This document shows, one piece after another, positions 33,013 through 42,915 of a stretch of DNA of 46,717 nt. Numbering within the stretch: position 1 is the stretch's first letter; every line of letters starts with the position of its first letter. The translations under genes were made by a program, and so were the position numbers. Under the pieces are notes generated by a model. That model made no database searches, was not told the DNA's origin, and saw only the letters and a program-made list of their open reading frames with translations. The DNA is from Megasphaera geminata F0357 (GTDB lineage Bacteria > Bacillota > Negativicutes > Veillonellales > Megasphaeraceae): contig NZ_JH417599.1 in assembly GCF_000239275.1 (NCBI RefSeq), forward strand, positions 1 through 46,717, written 5' to 3'.

Positions 33013-33530
33013 TGAAAGCTGTTTTTTTTGATCGTGACGGCGTGTTGAATGTCGACGCCGGCTATGTATACAAAAAAGAGGATTTTGTTTGGACGGAAGG
33101 TGCCAGGGAGGCTCTTGCGTGGCTGACCGACGCGGGCTATGCCGTTTTTATCGTTACCAATCAAAGCGGCGTGGCCCGCGGTTATTATACGGAAGAAGAG
33201 GTGCGCCGCCTGCATGATTGGCTTTGTGCCGAAGCAAAGGCGGCAGGCGGCGCCATTACGGCCGTATATTATTGTCCCTATCTGGAAGGCGCGCCTGTCA
33301 AAGCGTATGACCGCAGGAGTTCATGGCGTAAACCGGAGCCGGGGATGATTTTGCAGGCATTTGCCGATTTTGATATTGACAAAGCGCAGTCCTTTTTAAT
33401 CGGCGACAGCCCCCGCGATCTTGAGGCGGCCCGGCGTGCCGGCCTGGACGGGTATTTATTTACGGGCGGTTCGTTGAAAGACTTTGTTGTGCATATTGCA
33501 GAGGAGAGACATAAGGGTGGAGCAGTATAA
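33012..33530 (+). CDS. gmhB: D,D-heptose 1,7-bisphosphate phosphatase
   Basis: GmhB removes the C7 phosphate from heptose 1,7-bisphosphate between the two HldE reactions. The 172-residue HAD protein has motif I FFDRDGVLNVDAGYV, FIVTNQSGVARGYYTEEE, a zinc-loop-type segment YYCPYLEGAPVKAYDRRSSWRKPEPGM, and LIGDSPRDLEAARRAGL. ATG 33012 shares a base with the hldD stop. The zinc loop here has only one Cys, unlike the four-Cys loop of E. coli GmhB. gmhA, the isomerase of the pathway, is not in this window. Confidence 0.93.
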   Translation: MKAVFFDRDGVLNVDAGYVYKKEDFVWTEGAREALAWLTDAGYAVFIVTNQSGVARGYYTEEEVRRLHDWLCAEAKAAGGAITAVYYCPYLEGAPVKAYDRRSSWRKPEPGMILQAFADFDIDKAQSFLIGDSPRDLEAARRAGLDGYLFTGGSLKDFVVHIAEERHKGGAV

Positions 33531-34546
33531 CAATATATTGATCATTAAGATGAGCTCACTCGGTGACGTCTTGCATGCCTTGCCGACTCTCTATGCGCTG
33601 CGGCAAAATCAGCCGAATGCACGTATTGTCTGGGCAGTGCATGAGGAATTCGCGGCTCTCCTGCCGGCGGCGCCTTATATTGATGAAGTTATCCGTATAG
33701 ATAAGAAAAAATTGAAGAAACTGTCCTACTGGCGCAAATTGAGAAGTATCCTGCATCCCTATCATTTTGATATTTCCATCGACTTACAAGGACTGGCTAA
33801 AAGCGCCGTCGTCGCTTTACAGCGGCGCCGGGAAAAAAGTCGGTTATTGGGAAATGCGCGAGGGCAGCTTCCTCGTCAGCAAGGGGCTGGCCGGTCCCCA
33901 TAAAAAGGGACATGTCATTGAACGGTATCTGGATGTGGTCCGTTGTCTCGGCGGGACCGTTGAGGCCGTGGAATTTCCCTTACCTTCCATTGAACAGGAA
34001 CGGGCCCGCATGCGTGAGGCGCTTAGGATGCGGACGGGAGGAAAACCCTATATTGCCGTCGTCCCCGGCGCACGGTGGGCTGTCAAAGAGTGGCCTCTTG
34101 CGTATTGGCAAGTTTTTGTGCGGCGCGTGACGGACAGCGGTATGCACGTCGTTCTCCTCGGCGGCCGCGACGATGTGTCGAAAGGACGGGTCATAGAAGA
34201 GTCTGCGGCTTCCCCGCTGCTTTTCAATTATACGGGCCGGACGACCTTAAAAGAGTTGACGGCCCTCATTGCGGACGCCGTTTTATACGTCAGTGCGGAT
34301 ACGGGACCGCTTCATTTGGCTAATGCGCTGAAAAAGGAGCTCATCGCTCTTTTCGGGCCGACCAGCCCGGAACGGACGGGACCGTACGGCGGCAAAGAGG
34401 CGGCGTACATTCATCTTCTCGTATCTCCCACGTCCGTCGCCACTGCGGACCGTCCCCTCGTGGACGATCCGGACTGCATGGCACGGATAACCGTTGACAG
34501 CGTATGGCAAACCTATGCCTCTATTATGGAGAAAACACTGAAATGA
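33517..34546 (+). CDS. Family-9 heptosyltransferase, WaaC-like (frameshift near 33816-33822)
   Basis: GT9 enzymes add heptose from ADP-heptose to the LPS inner core at the cytoplasmic face. The N-terminus NILIIKMSSLGDVLHALPTLYAL is typical of heptosyltransferase I. The C-half has VVPGARWAVKEWPLAYW, YVSADTGPLHLANAL and ALFGPTSPERTGPYG. GTG 33517 follows GAGGAGAG and overlaps gmhB by 14 nt. The frame shifts after KSAVVAL; removing one base at TTACAGC reads VALSGAGKKVGYWEM and gives about 342 residues. A sequencing insertion is likely. The exact acceptor (Kdo versus Hep) is inference. Confidence 0.9.
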
Positions 34547-35583
34547 TTAATTTGAAAGATAAACGGATTATAGTTACCTTTTTGATGCATCTGGGAGACC
34601 TTATCCTGGTCACGCCGTTTTTACAGGTTCTGCGCCGTCATGCGTACAATTCGGAAATAACGCTGGCCGTCGATAAAAAAGTTGCCGATGTTGTACGTTA
34701 TAATCCGAATATAGACAAACTCGTGGAAATAGATAAAAAAGGAAGGGACAACTCGATCGGTGCCCTTTGGCGCATTGGCAGGAAACTGCACGGACACGGC
34801 TATGACCTTCTCATCAATCTCCATCCCAATGAGCGGACGTCTTTTCTGGCGGCAGCTATAGGGGCTAAAGAATTCGTCGGCATGAGTCATTTTCTCTTCC
34901 GTCCCATGATGGATAAATATACCCGCCTCGACCGCATACATCTTCATGCGGCCGATATGTATGTCGATGTATTGAAACAACTGGGCATCGACGATTGCCG
35001 TAATGACGGGCTGCAAATCTTCACGTGCTCCGCGTGGGATGAGAAGGCGGCGGCTTTTTATGCCTCGTGCGGCGTGGCGGACGGCGATCGGCTTATCGGT
35101 TTTAATATCGGCAGTGCCGTGCCGCAAAAACGGTGGCCGCCCAAACGGTTTGCCGCCGTGGCCGATTATTTTGCGCTCCAAGGATATACATGCGTTTTTT
35201 TCGGCGGCGCTATGGACAGAGAAATGGTCAATGATGCCGTATCTCTTATGGAATCACAGGCCATCGTGGCGACCGGGAAGTTTTCCGTCGGCGAGCTGGC
35301 GGCGGCCGTGAGACGGTGCAGCCTTTTTATTACCAACGACAGCGGCCCCATGCACGTGGCTGTCAGTCAGGACGTTCCCGTCGTCGCCCTCTACGGGCCG
35401 AGCAATCCCAAATTCTACGGTCCGTACACGAAAAAAGCCATTGTCCTGGAGTCGACGGATACATACGCGACCGGCAAGAGCATGAAAAAAATTATACGGG
35501 AAGGTACCTATCGCGGTATTTCGATCATTACAACGAAACATGTTATTGAAGCGGCTGAGACAATGTTGTGTCAATACCGATAA
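34543..35583 (+). CDS. Family-9 heptosyltransferase, WaaF-like
   Basis: This is a second GT9 protein of 346 residues, intact. It starts MINLKDKRIIVTFLMHLGDL, a divergent form of the GT9 N-terminus, with GYDLLINLHPNERTSFLAAA and GFNIGSAVPQKRWPPKRFA. The donor-binding end reads FITNDSGPMHVAVSQDVPVVALYGPS. ATG 34543 overlaps the previous stop (ATGA), so it is coupled to the WaaC-like gene and probably adds the next core sugar. Last gene of the heptose operon; no hairpin follows before the next promoter. Confidence 0.9.
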   Translation: MINLKDKRIIVTFLMHLGDLILVTPFLQVLRRHAYNSEITLAVDKKVADVVRYNPNIDKLVEIDKKGRDNSIGALWRIGRKLHGHGYDLLINLHPNERTSFLAAAIGAKEFVGMSHFLFRPMMDKYTRLDRIHLHAADMYVDVLKQLGIDDCRNDGLQIFTCSAWDEKAAAFYASCGVADGDRLIGFNIGSAVPQKRWPPKRFAAVADYFALQGYTCVFFGGAMDREMVNDAVSLMESQAIVATGKFSVGELAAAVRRCSLFITNDSGPMHVAVSQDVPVVALYGPSNPKFYGPYTKKAIVLESTDTYATGKSMKKIIREGTYRGISIITTKHVIEAAETMLCQYR

Positions 35584-35612
35584 TTGAAGTTTCGGTGAAA
35601 GTACCGTATAAT
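35584..35612 (+). promoter_or_regulatory. Promoter of the outer-membrane protein gene
   Basis: TTGAAG (35584-35589) and TATAAT (35607-35612) are 17 nt apart, beginning at the stop codon of the preceding heptosyltransferase. A leader of about 50 nt with CGGAGGTG leads to ATG 35669. Confidence 0.85.
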
Positions 35613-35668
35613 ATAGATAATGTAACTTGAAGTTTGGTATTGCAATTTAATTTCGGAGGTGCAGAACT

Positions 35669-36262
35669 ATGAAAAAAGTATTCACAGCGGCGGTGGTGGC
35701 TACCCTCGTTTCGGCCGGCGCCATGGTATATGCTGCCGGTACACCTGTTCAGAATCGTCAGACAGGCGACCTGAAAGTTGATCTTAACTACGGGTTCAAC
35801 CAGAAAATGGGCCATCGCGATGCGCGTTCTCATTTCTCCGGCGGTGACGTGACCTATGTACTCAATGATAAAGTTGACGTCCAGTATGACAATAACAATA
35901 CGAAAGCAAGCAGCAACGGCGACCGTGTAAATGAACACGGCTTACGCGCCATCTACCATTTTAACCCGTATGTTTCCGCGTTCGGCGGCGCTACAAAGGT
36001 CGATACGAAATTCGCAGGCCATCGCGAACACGATTGGGGCGGTCAGGTGGGCCTTGAAGGCCGGGTGCCCATTGCCGATAAAGTAACGGGCTTCGGCTCC
36101 GTCGGCATCGGTGACGACGTTAACACTTACGAAATAGGCGTAGGCTACAACTTCAACGAGAACCTCGATGCCCACGTAAAATACCGTCGCGACGACATTG
36201 ACGTAAACAACTATGATGATGATGTAAAAGGCTGGCAGGTAGGCATGGGCTATAAGTTCTAA
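35669..36262 (+). CDS. Small outer-membrane beta-barrel protein
   Basis: The 197-residue product has a Sec signal peptide (MKKVFTAAVVATLVSAGAMV, cleavage likely after VYA at residue 22). The mature part alternates polar and hydrophobic residues in short strands (LKVDLNYGF, VTYVLNDKVDVQY, YVSAFGGATKVD, GQVGLEGRVP, TYEIGVGYNF, LDAHVKYRR). It ends WQVGMGYKF, the C-terminal aromatic beta-signal read by BamA. The pattern suggests an eight-stranded barrel. Its function is unknown; OmpX/OmpW-like adhesion or permeability roles are possible. It has its own strong promoter and terminator and lies beside the LPS genes. Acidic repeats (DDIDVNNYDDDVK) lie near the end. Confidence 0.85.
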   Translation: MKKVFTAAVVATLVSAGAMVYAAGTPVQNRQTGDLKVDLNYGFNQKMGHRDARSHFSGGDVTYVLNDKVDVQYDNNNTKASSNGDRVNEHGLRAIYHFNPYVSAFGGATKVDTKFAGHREHDWGGQVGLEGRVPIADKVTGFGSVGIGDDVNTYEIGVGYNFNENLDAHVKYRRDDIDVNNYDDDVKGWQVGMGYKF

Positions 36263-36282
36263 CCTACAACAGTCACATAAAA

Positions 36283-36305
36283 GAGAGCCGCAAGGCTCTC
36301 TTTTT
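36283..36305 (+). terminator. Terminator of the outer-membrane protein gene
   Basis: GAGAGCC (36283-36289) pairs with GGCTCTC (36294-36300) over a GCAA loop, followed by TTTTT. It marks the left edge of the A+T-rich CRISPR block. From 36306 to 36486 the DNA is A+T-rich and non-coding; a TATAAT at 36465-36470 is the best promoter element, with only a poor -35 box. Confidence 0.9.
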
Positions 36306-36486
36306 GTGTGGGGAAATTAGGGGCCGTGAATATAGGTAGCAATAAATATGTGATTATTTGTATAGTATAAAAATAAGTTTTAGTTAAAGGCGAAGGGAAA
36401 ATAATGAATAATTAATATAGAACTATTATTACAGGAATGTTACAATAGCTATATGTAATTCATGTATAATGTGAGGTGAATTTAGA

Positions 36487-37449
36487 ATGGAAGATTTGGG
36501 AAAATCGGAGTTAAAAGCTATTTTGCACTCTAAAAGGGCTAATATATATTATCTTGAAAAGTGTCGTATTATGCAAAAAGACGGACGAGTGCTATATCTT
36601 ACAGACGGTAAAAAAGCCAATTTATATTGGAATATACCGATTGCCAATACAACGGTTATTTTACTCGGAACAGGAACCTCTATCACTCAGGCAGCCATGA
36701 GGTTGTTGGCTGCAGCAGGAGTCCTTGTCGGATTTTGTGGTGGGGGCTGTACGCCCTTATTCTCAGGTGGGGAGATAGAATGGCTAAACCCTCAAAGTGA
36801 ATATCGGCCGACTGAATATTTGCAACGGTGGATATCTTTTTGGTTCAATGAAAATAAACGATTAGAAGCAGCCAAATATTTTCAACGCAAGCGATGTGAA
36901 TATTTAGAAAAAATTTGGGACAAAGATCGTGAATTGGGGCAATATCAATTCTACTTAGATGATAAAGCTGTAGAACAGGCATTGACAATATATAAAAGGA
37001 ATATTGAAGTTGCTGGAGATGTTACAAAGCTGCTGACATCGGAAGCTGAATTTACTAAAAGACTATATAAATATGCGGCACAGAAAACAGACAATAATGA
37101 ATTTATAAGAAATCATGACGGAGCGGATAGTTCCAATACATTTTTAAATCACGGAAATTATTTGGCTTATGGACTAGGGGCGTGTACTTTGTGGGTTTTA
37201 GGTATACCGCACGGATTGGCCGTGATGCACGGGAAAACGAGACGAGGGGCTTTGGTATTTGATGTCGCAGATTTAGTGAAAGACACCCTAGTATTGCCGT
37301 GGGCTTTTATATCAGCATTAGAAGGACGCAAAGAACAAGAGTTCAGGCAAACTTGTTTACAAAAATTTACGGAACATAAGGCGTTGGATTTTATGTTTGA
37401 AGAAGTCAAAAATGTGAGCGCTCTATTTAAGGCGGATGATATATTATGA
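36487..37449 (+). CDS. cas1: CRISPR integrase Cas1, type I-F
   Basis: Cas1 inserts new spacers at the leader end of the array; in type I-F it works with the Cas2-3 fusion. The product is 320 residues. The N-terminal beta domain begins LKAILHSKRANIYYLEKCRI with VLYLTDG; the I-F hallmark GTGTSITQAAMRLLAAAGVLVGFCGGG follows. Candidate metal ligands are E186/E188 (LLTSEAEFTKRLYKYAA), H248 (GLAVMHGKTRRGALVFD) and D259/D262. The start follows GAGGTG. It overlaps cas3 by 4 nt (ATGA). The base composition is visibly richer in A+T than the LPS genes to the left. Confidence 0.95.
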   Translation: MEDLGKSELKAILHSKRANIYYLEKCRIMQKDGRVLYLTDGKKANLYWNIPIANTTVILLGTGTSITQAAMRLLAAAGVLVGFCGGGCTPLFSGGEIEWLNPQSEYRPTEYLQRWISFWFNENKRLEAAKYFQRKRCEYLEKIWDKDRELGQYQFYLDDKAVEQALTIYKRNIEVAGDVTKLLTSEAEFTKRLYKYAAQKTDNNEFIRNHDGADSSNTFLNHGNYLAYGLGACTLWVLGIPHGLAVMHGKTRRGALVFDVADLVKDTLVLPWAFISALEGRKEQEFRQTCLQKFTEHKALDFMFEEVKNVSALFKADDIL

Positions 37450-40400
37450 TGGTTTTATTTACCAGTCTTAGCGAGAAAAAATCTATCTCTACGGTTAGGC
37501 GCATTCTTGACAGCTTTGCCGATAGAATCGGGGATAATACTTGGAAAACGGTTATAACGGCAGACGGTCTTGAGGCCGTTCATACCTTATTGCGCAAGAG
37601 TGCGACCAAAAGTACAGCGGTATCTTGTCATTGGATACGATCGCGCAGTCGAAGTGAATTGGTTTGGGTTGTGGGTAACAGGGACGCTTTTAATGAAGCG
37701 GGGGCGGTACCGGTAAATCAGACAAGTAAGAATATAAATCGTCTTGACTGGGAAAATAACTGGCATTACATGCCGTTGTTGAAAGCCCTCGTTGCTGTGG
37801 CTGCACTTTTTCATGATTTAGGTAAAGCGTCAGACCATTTTCAAAAAAAGTTAGCACAAAAATCATTGAAAGCTGATCCGTATCGTCATGAATGGATTTC
37901 CTGTAAGATTGTAGAGGCATTGGTAAATAGTACTGATTCGGTAAATGACGATATGAAGTGGTTAATGGCATTAAAGGAAGGACGTGTGGACTTTTTTGAA
38001 TTACGTAATTATATAGATAAGAATGTAGTAGACTTTAAAGCAAAATCTTTGAAACCAACGTTTGATTATTGGATGCAATTACCGCCTTTGGCTCAAGCCG
38101 TATGTCATTTAATTTTGGGACACCATAGATTGCCGGTATTTGGTGGAAAATCATCCGGTAAAAACGAATGGGAGCAGAAGGAAGATAAACAAGACTGGAA
38201 AAGATATAGCGGAGAGAAAAAGTCAGTAGCGGATTTATGGAAAAGTATAAATGCACGATGGGGATATAGGAATGATAATTCGGACATTGAAAAGGATAAT
38301 GTTGATGTTGTATCTTGTTTTACTTTTTCCAAAGGATTAATTGGTGTAAATACCCCTTTATGGGCGAAAAGTGTAAAAAAATGGTCTGCACGGTTATATG
38401 CGTGTTTTGTGTACAATCCAGATATTTTTGTTAGACAAGAAGACCATAGCGGAGATTTTAGAAGCCTTATGACGTATAGTCGCTTATGTCTGGTGTTAGC
38501 AGATCATTATGTGTCTTCTACGGTCAGTGACGGCACAAAATTCAAGGCAGAAAAAAATACATTATGGGCTAATACGCGAAACGGGAAAATGAATCAAGGA
38601 TTAGAAGAACACTTAGTACGTGTATGTGAACAGGCCGTGCGAATTGCTCATAATTTACCGCGTCTGTCTGAAAATATGGAAGCCGTTCAAGATAACAAGG
38701 CTTTAAGTAAGAAAAGTCCTAAGGCATATAAATGGCAAGATATGGCAGTTGACAAAATTAAATTATTTAGAAAACAATCGGAACATGATAATGCCTTTTT
38801 TGTAATTAATGCAGCCAGCACCGGATGCGGGAAAACATATGCCAATGCAAAAATTATGCAAGCTCTTTCTAAAAAAGGCAATTCATTACGATATATCTTA
38901 GCGTTAGGACTACGATCATTGACTTTACAAACAGGGGACGAGTATAAAGAACGAATTCATCACAATGAATCTGAATTGGCCGTATTAATTGGGTCTTCGG
39001 CTATCAGCAAATTACATGATGAAGAAAAAAACGAGTACGAACCTGCACTTGTTGATGAACCGGAATCCCTTCTTACGGAAGAAGTTTGGTATAAAGATAC
39101 GGAAGATGGGGAACAGATTCAATTCTTGTGATATATTTTTTGATACACAAACCAGTCGCATGTTAAGTAAGAAACAGGCACAGAAGAATCATGCCCTCAT
39201 GTACAAGCCGGTGTTGGTAGCCACTATTGACCATATTATGGGAGCGACGGAAAGCATTCGCGGCGGGAAATTTATTTTGCCGAGCTTACGGTTAATGTCT
39301 TCCGACCTGGTAATTGATGAAATTGATGATTTTAGCCAGAAGGATTTAATAGCCATTTGCAGATTGGTTCATTTAGCAGGTTTATTCGGTAGAAATGTAA
39401 CGATTTCATCAGCTACCATTCCTCCGGATTTAGCCGAAGTATTATATCGATCGTATGCAGCCGGGTTAGACTGTTTTTCATCGTTTTATGGGTCTATTAA
39501 ACGGCTGGTAGTTATTCATTGTGATGAATTCGGCTGCCAAGTAATGCCTGCAGCACGTAAAGGAGATTTTAAGCCGTGCCATGAGCGATTTATTCAGAAA
39601 CGTGTGAAAAATTTGGGGCAGCAACCGGTAAAACGCAGGGGAATTATTCAAGAGATCAATCGAGCAAAAAATATATCACAAGAAGATTTGTCGACTATGG
39701 AGGAACAATATTTCGCATGTATGAAAGATGCGGCCGAACAACTTCATTATGCTCAGCACGTTACGGATAAAAAAACGGGCAAACAGGTTTCTTTCGGCAT
39801 TATACGCGTAGCTCATATTGATGCATGTGTGCGGCTTTGCAAGTATTTACTGGATTGTCTTTGGAGTAAAGATATATCTGTACGTCTGATGGCTTATCAC
39901 AGTCGACAAATCTTATTATTGCGGCATGAGCAGGAAAAGTACTTGGATTCTGTACTGAAACGAAAGGAACAACAAGAACGCATCGTGGATTTTGTTGAAC
40001 CGATTGTCAGATCTCATATAGATAATTGCTCGACTGACAATATCTTATTTATTGTAGTAGCGACTCCGGTTGAAGAAGTGGGGCGTGACCATGATGCCGA
40101 TTGGGCGGTCATAGAACCTTCGTCCTATCGCTCTATTATCCAATTGGCTGGACGAGTAAGGCGGCATAGAAATAGGGATAATGTGGAACCTAATATTGCT
40201 GTCATGCAGTTTAATCTAGCCGGACTACGGAAACAGAAAGTAGCCTTTACACACCCCGGATATGAAACAAGTGTGTTAACAGTAGAACATGATTTAAAAA
40301 AATGTCTTAATGAGCAGCAATTAAGAGAACGAATCGATGCAGTCCCTCGTATTAACAAACCTAAAAAGCTATGTCCCCATGATAAACTCATTGATTTAGA

Positions 40401-40872
40401 ACACTGTGTAATGGAAGAATTAAACCGCTTGGACAACGCCGGTCCGGAAGTGATAAACGGATGGATTAATGAAGGCTGGTGGTTGACAGGAATGCCGCAA
40501 TACATCAATCGATTTAGAGAAAGTTCTGATAAGGATGTAAAATTATTTGCTGTATTTGAAGATGGGAGAATCAGGTTTAAAGAATATAGCGGGATAAATG
40601 GTGTCGTTGATAAGACAGAAATTTATAATATATCACAAGATGCTGCATTATCGCCTTTAGCAGAAAACCGATTATGGATAAGTAGAGATTATGAGGCGGC
40701 ATTGCGTGAGCGATCGGAAGTCGGTGAAGATGAGGAAGAAAAATTGCTAGCGGTGGCAAAGCTATATGGAGAGATTGTACTTCCCGATAAAAATCAATCC
40801 AGCAAAAATGAATGGTTGTATTCTGATCAATTCGGATTATTTAAAAAGAAAGGTGGCGAAGAAGAGTTATGA
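37446..40872 (+). CDS. cas3: Cas2-Cas3 fusion nuclease-helicase, type I-F (frameshift near 39108)
   Basis: This is the type I-F effector that unwinds and cuts target DNA and takes part in adaptation. Residues 1 to about 95 resemble a Cas2 domain (MMVLFTSLSEKKSISTVRRI). An HD nuclease follows (ALFHDLGKASDHFQKKL, HD at 123-124). Then comes the SF2 helicase: Walker A ASTGCGKTYAN near 458, DEID box (LVIDEIDDFS) near 620, SSATIPPDLAE, and motif VI QLAGRVRRHR near 898. The frame breaks just after KDTEDG; taking one G from GGGG 39108-39111 reads DGNRFNSCDIFFDTQ and gives about 1141 residues, the family size. A homopolymer error is likely; if real, interference would be lost. It overlaps csy1 by ATGA. 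Confidence 0.94.
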
Positions 40873-42035
40873 ACACATTAGAAGAATATATAATGAAGGA
40901 GTCGGAGGCGTGGAGTAAAAAGAATAAGCCGATAACTTGGATGGATAATATTATTGAAAATATTGGAAAATGCCGAGTGGCAACCCATGTAGGTAAATTT
41001 ACTCATTCAAAGTCTAAGGTTTCGATAAGAATTTTCAACGGATTTAATACTAATATAAAATATGTTATTACAGAATCAGTTAAATGCAAAGAGGATATCG
41101 TTTATGAAAGTGCAGCATATATGGCGGCGGCTAAGTTTTTAGATTTAATGTTGGAAGACGGCAATAGAGTGATTGATCATATTGTTAATAATGATATGGA
41201 AGTTCAGACTTTGGTTGAACAATATGGTGGAAATTATAATATACTTTTAGAAAAATTAAAAATGGCAACTAATTTGATAGAAAATAGTAGCACCGAAAGT
41301 ATATTAAAGCAAGTGTATTTCCCTATAAATGAGCGACAATATCACTTGTTAACAATATTGCCTAATTCGTCTGTAATGTGTGAGCTTTCTCGCCGAATTA
41401 GGGAGATGATAAGTATACGAAATGATGCACGAGATACTAAGAAGGAGTCGGATATAGGGCAGTATAAAGAAATACTAAATAGAACAATTATTGGTTTTGG
41501 TGGGGCACAACCTCAAAACGTTAGTGTCTTAAATTCCATGAATGTAGGTAAGTATACTTTGTTAGAGAGCTTGCCTCCTATGATTGAAAAACGAAATTTA
41601 CGATATCCTAAGAAAGACTTCTGGAATGAAACGATGAGGTATTACTATGTTTCGGGGATTATGAAGGAACTTCATTTAAACTTATGTAATGATCGGAATA
41701 ATTTGACCATAAGAAATAGAATTAAGGAGAATATACATAGTCTAATAGATAGGGTGCTTCAAATGAAATATAAACTTTGGTCAGAGTATCCTTGTTGGAT
41801 AAAGCACGATATATATGGACAGCTGCCTAAAGAACAGATAGTATGGCTAGACCTTGAAAATGATATGGATCTTAATAGCGAGATGATTGATACTCTTAGT
41901 AAGGCATTCTCAAGGTGGCTGATACACACTTACGGAAGAGTGTTAAAGAAAGACAGCCTTTCTCTAGGTAGTGAAGAGTTTAGATATTTTGCACATTGTA
42001 TGGAAGATGTGCTTAAGAAGGAGGTGATGAGATAG
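40869..42035 (+). CDS. csy1: Csy1/Cas8f, large subunit of the I-F surveillance complex
   Basis: Csy1 sits at the crRNA 5' handle and, with Csy2, recognises the CC protospacer-adjacent motif. The 388-residue product is intact and carries the family block GFGGAQPQNVSVLNSMNVGKY (about 212-232), comparable to GGTKPQNIS in gamma-proteobacterial Csy1, followed by LLESLPP. It is somewhat shorter than the about 430 residues of Pseudomonas Csy1. The start overlaps the cas3 stop (ATGA). Confidence 0.9.
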   Translation: MNTLEEYIMKESEAWSKKNKPITWMDNIIENIGKCRVATHVGKFTHSKSKVSIRIFNGFNTNIKYVITESVKCKEDIVYESAAYMAAAKFLDLMLEDGNRVIDHIVNNDMEVQTLVEQYGGNYNILLEKLKMATNLIENSSTESILKQVYFPINERQYHLLTILPNSSVMCELSRRIREMISIRNDARDTKKESDIGQYKEILNRTIIGFGGAQPQNVSVLNSMNVGKYTLLESLPPMIEKRNLRYPKKDFWNETMRYYYVSGIMKELHLNLCNDRNNLTIRNRIKENIHSLIDRVLQMKYKLWSEYPCWIKHDIYGQLPKEQIVWLDLENDMDLNSEMIDTLSKAFSRWLIHTYGRVLKKDSLSLGSEEFRYFAHCMEDVLKKEVMR

Positions 42036-42038
42036 ATT

Positions 42039-42903
42039 ATGAAAAAGTATATTCTTATATCTGAACTGGCGATACATAATGCTAATGCTATGAGCAGTAC
42101 TATTACAATTGGCGTGCCAGCTATGACCGCTTGGCTTGGAGCGGTACATGCATTAGAAAGGAAAATAAATAAATCATATAAATTTGAAGGAGTGCAATTT
42201 CCGTGTACAACTGTGTCTTATTTAAAAACAGATCTACAGGTGTATAAAGGTCACGGGGATTATGCCAATTCAATTATAGGTACGGCAAACCCTTTAGATG
42301 ATAAGGGTAAACGTGCCTCCTTTATAGAGGAACCGAGAATTCATTTGAAGGTATCTCTATTAATAGAAACTGAAGGCCTTGCCGGGGACTGTGAAGATAA
42401 ATTTATAGAGATTTTTTCAAAAGAATTATATAAAAGTAAGTTTGCCGGTGGCGATGTAATGGATTTTGAACGTGTACGACTTGTTTATAGTAATGGAGAC
42501 GTACATGATACCAGAAAGATAGTATCAATGCTCATGCCGGGGTTTGTTGTAGTAGAGCGTAAATTTCGTTTTAGATAATAGTGATGAGGATGCGTTAGAG
42601 CGATTGTTGAATTATTTGGCTGTTTACAATACAAAAGAACAGCATGAAGGAAATGCTGAATGGATTAAAAGTAAAAAAGAATCCGGTTGGTTAGTTCCTA
42701 TAGCAGTTGGATTTAAACGGATTTCAGAGATAGGGAAGATTAAAGGGCAGAGAGATAAAAGCAAAAACCATTGCTTTGTGGAGCCGGTTGTAACTATCGG
42801 TGAATTTAAAATGGCTTATCGTTTTGAATCAATTGATGACATGATGTGGCACTATGAGTATAAAGAAAATGAAAAACTTTATTTGTGTGTAAATCAACAA
42901 TAG
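42039..42903 (+). CDS. csy2: Csy2/Cas5f, I-F complex subunit (frameshift near 42561-42568)
   Basis: Csy2 pairs with Csy1 at the crRNA 5' handle. The N-terminus KYILISELAIHNANAMSSTITIGVPAMTAWLGAVHAL fits Csy2, as does the later LLNYLAVYNTKEQ and GWLVPIAVGFKRIS. The frame breaks after FVVVERK and resumes as VLDNSDEDALERLLNYL; removing one base of AAATTTC (42561-42567) restores about 287 residues. A sequencing insertion is likely. GGAGGTGATGAG lies upstream of ATG 42039. Confidence 0.9.
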
Positions 42904-42915
42904 GAGGAATGGACA

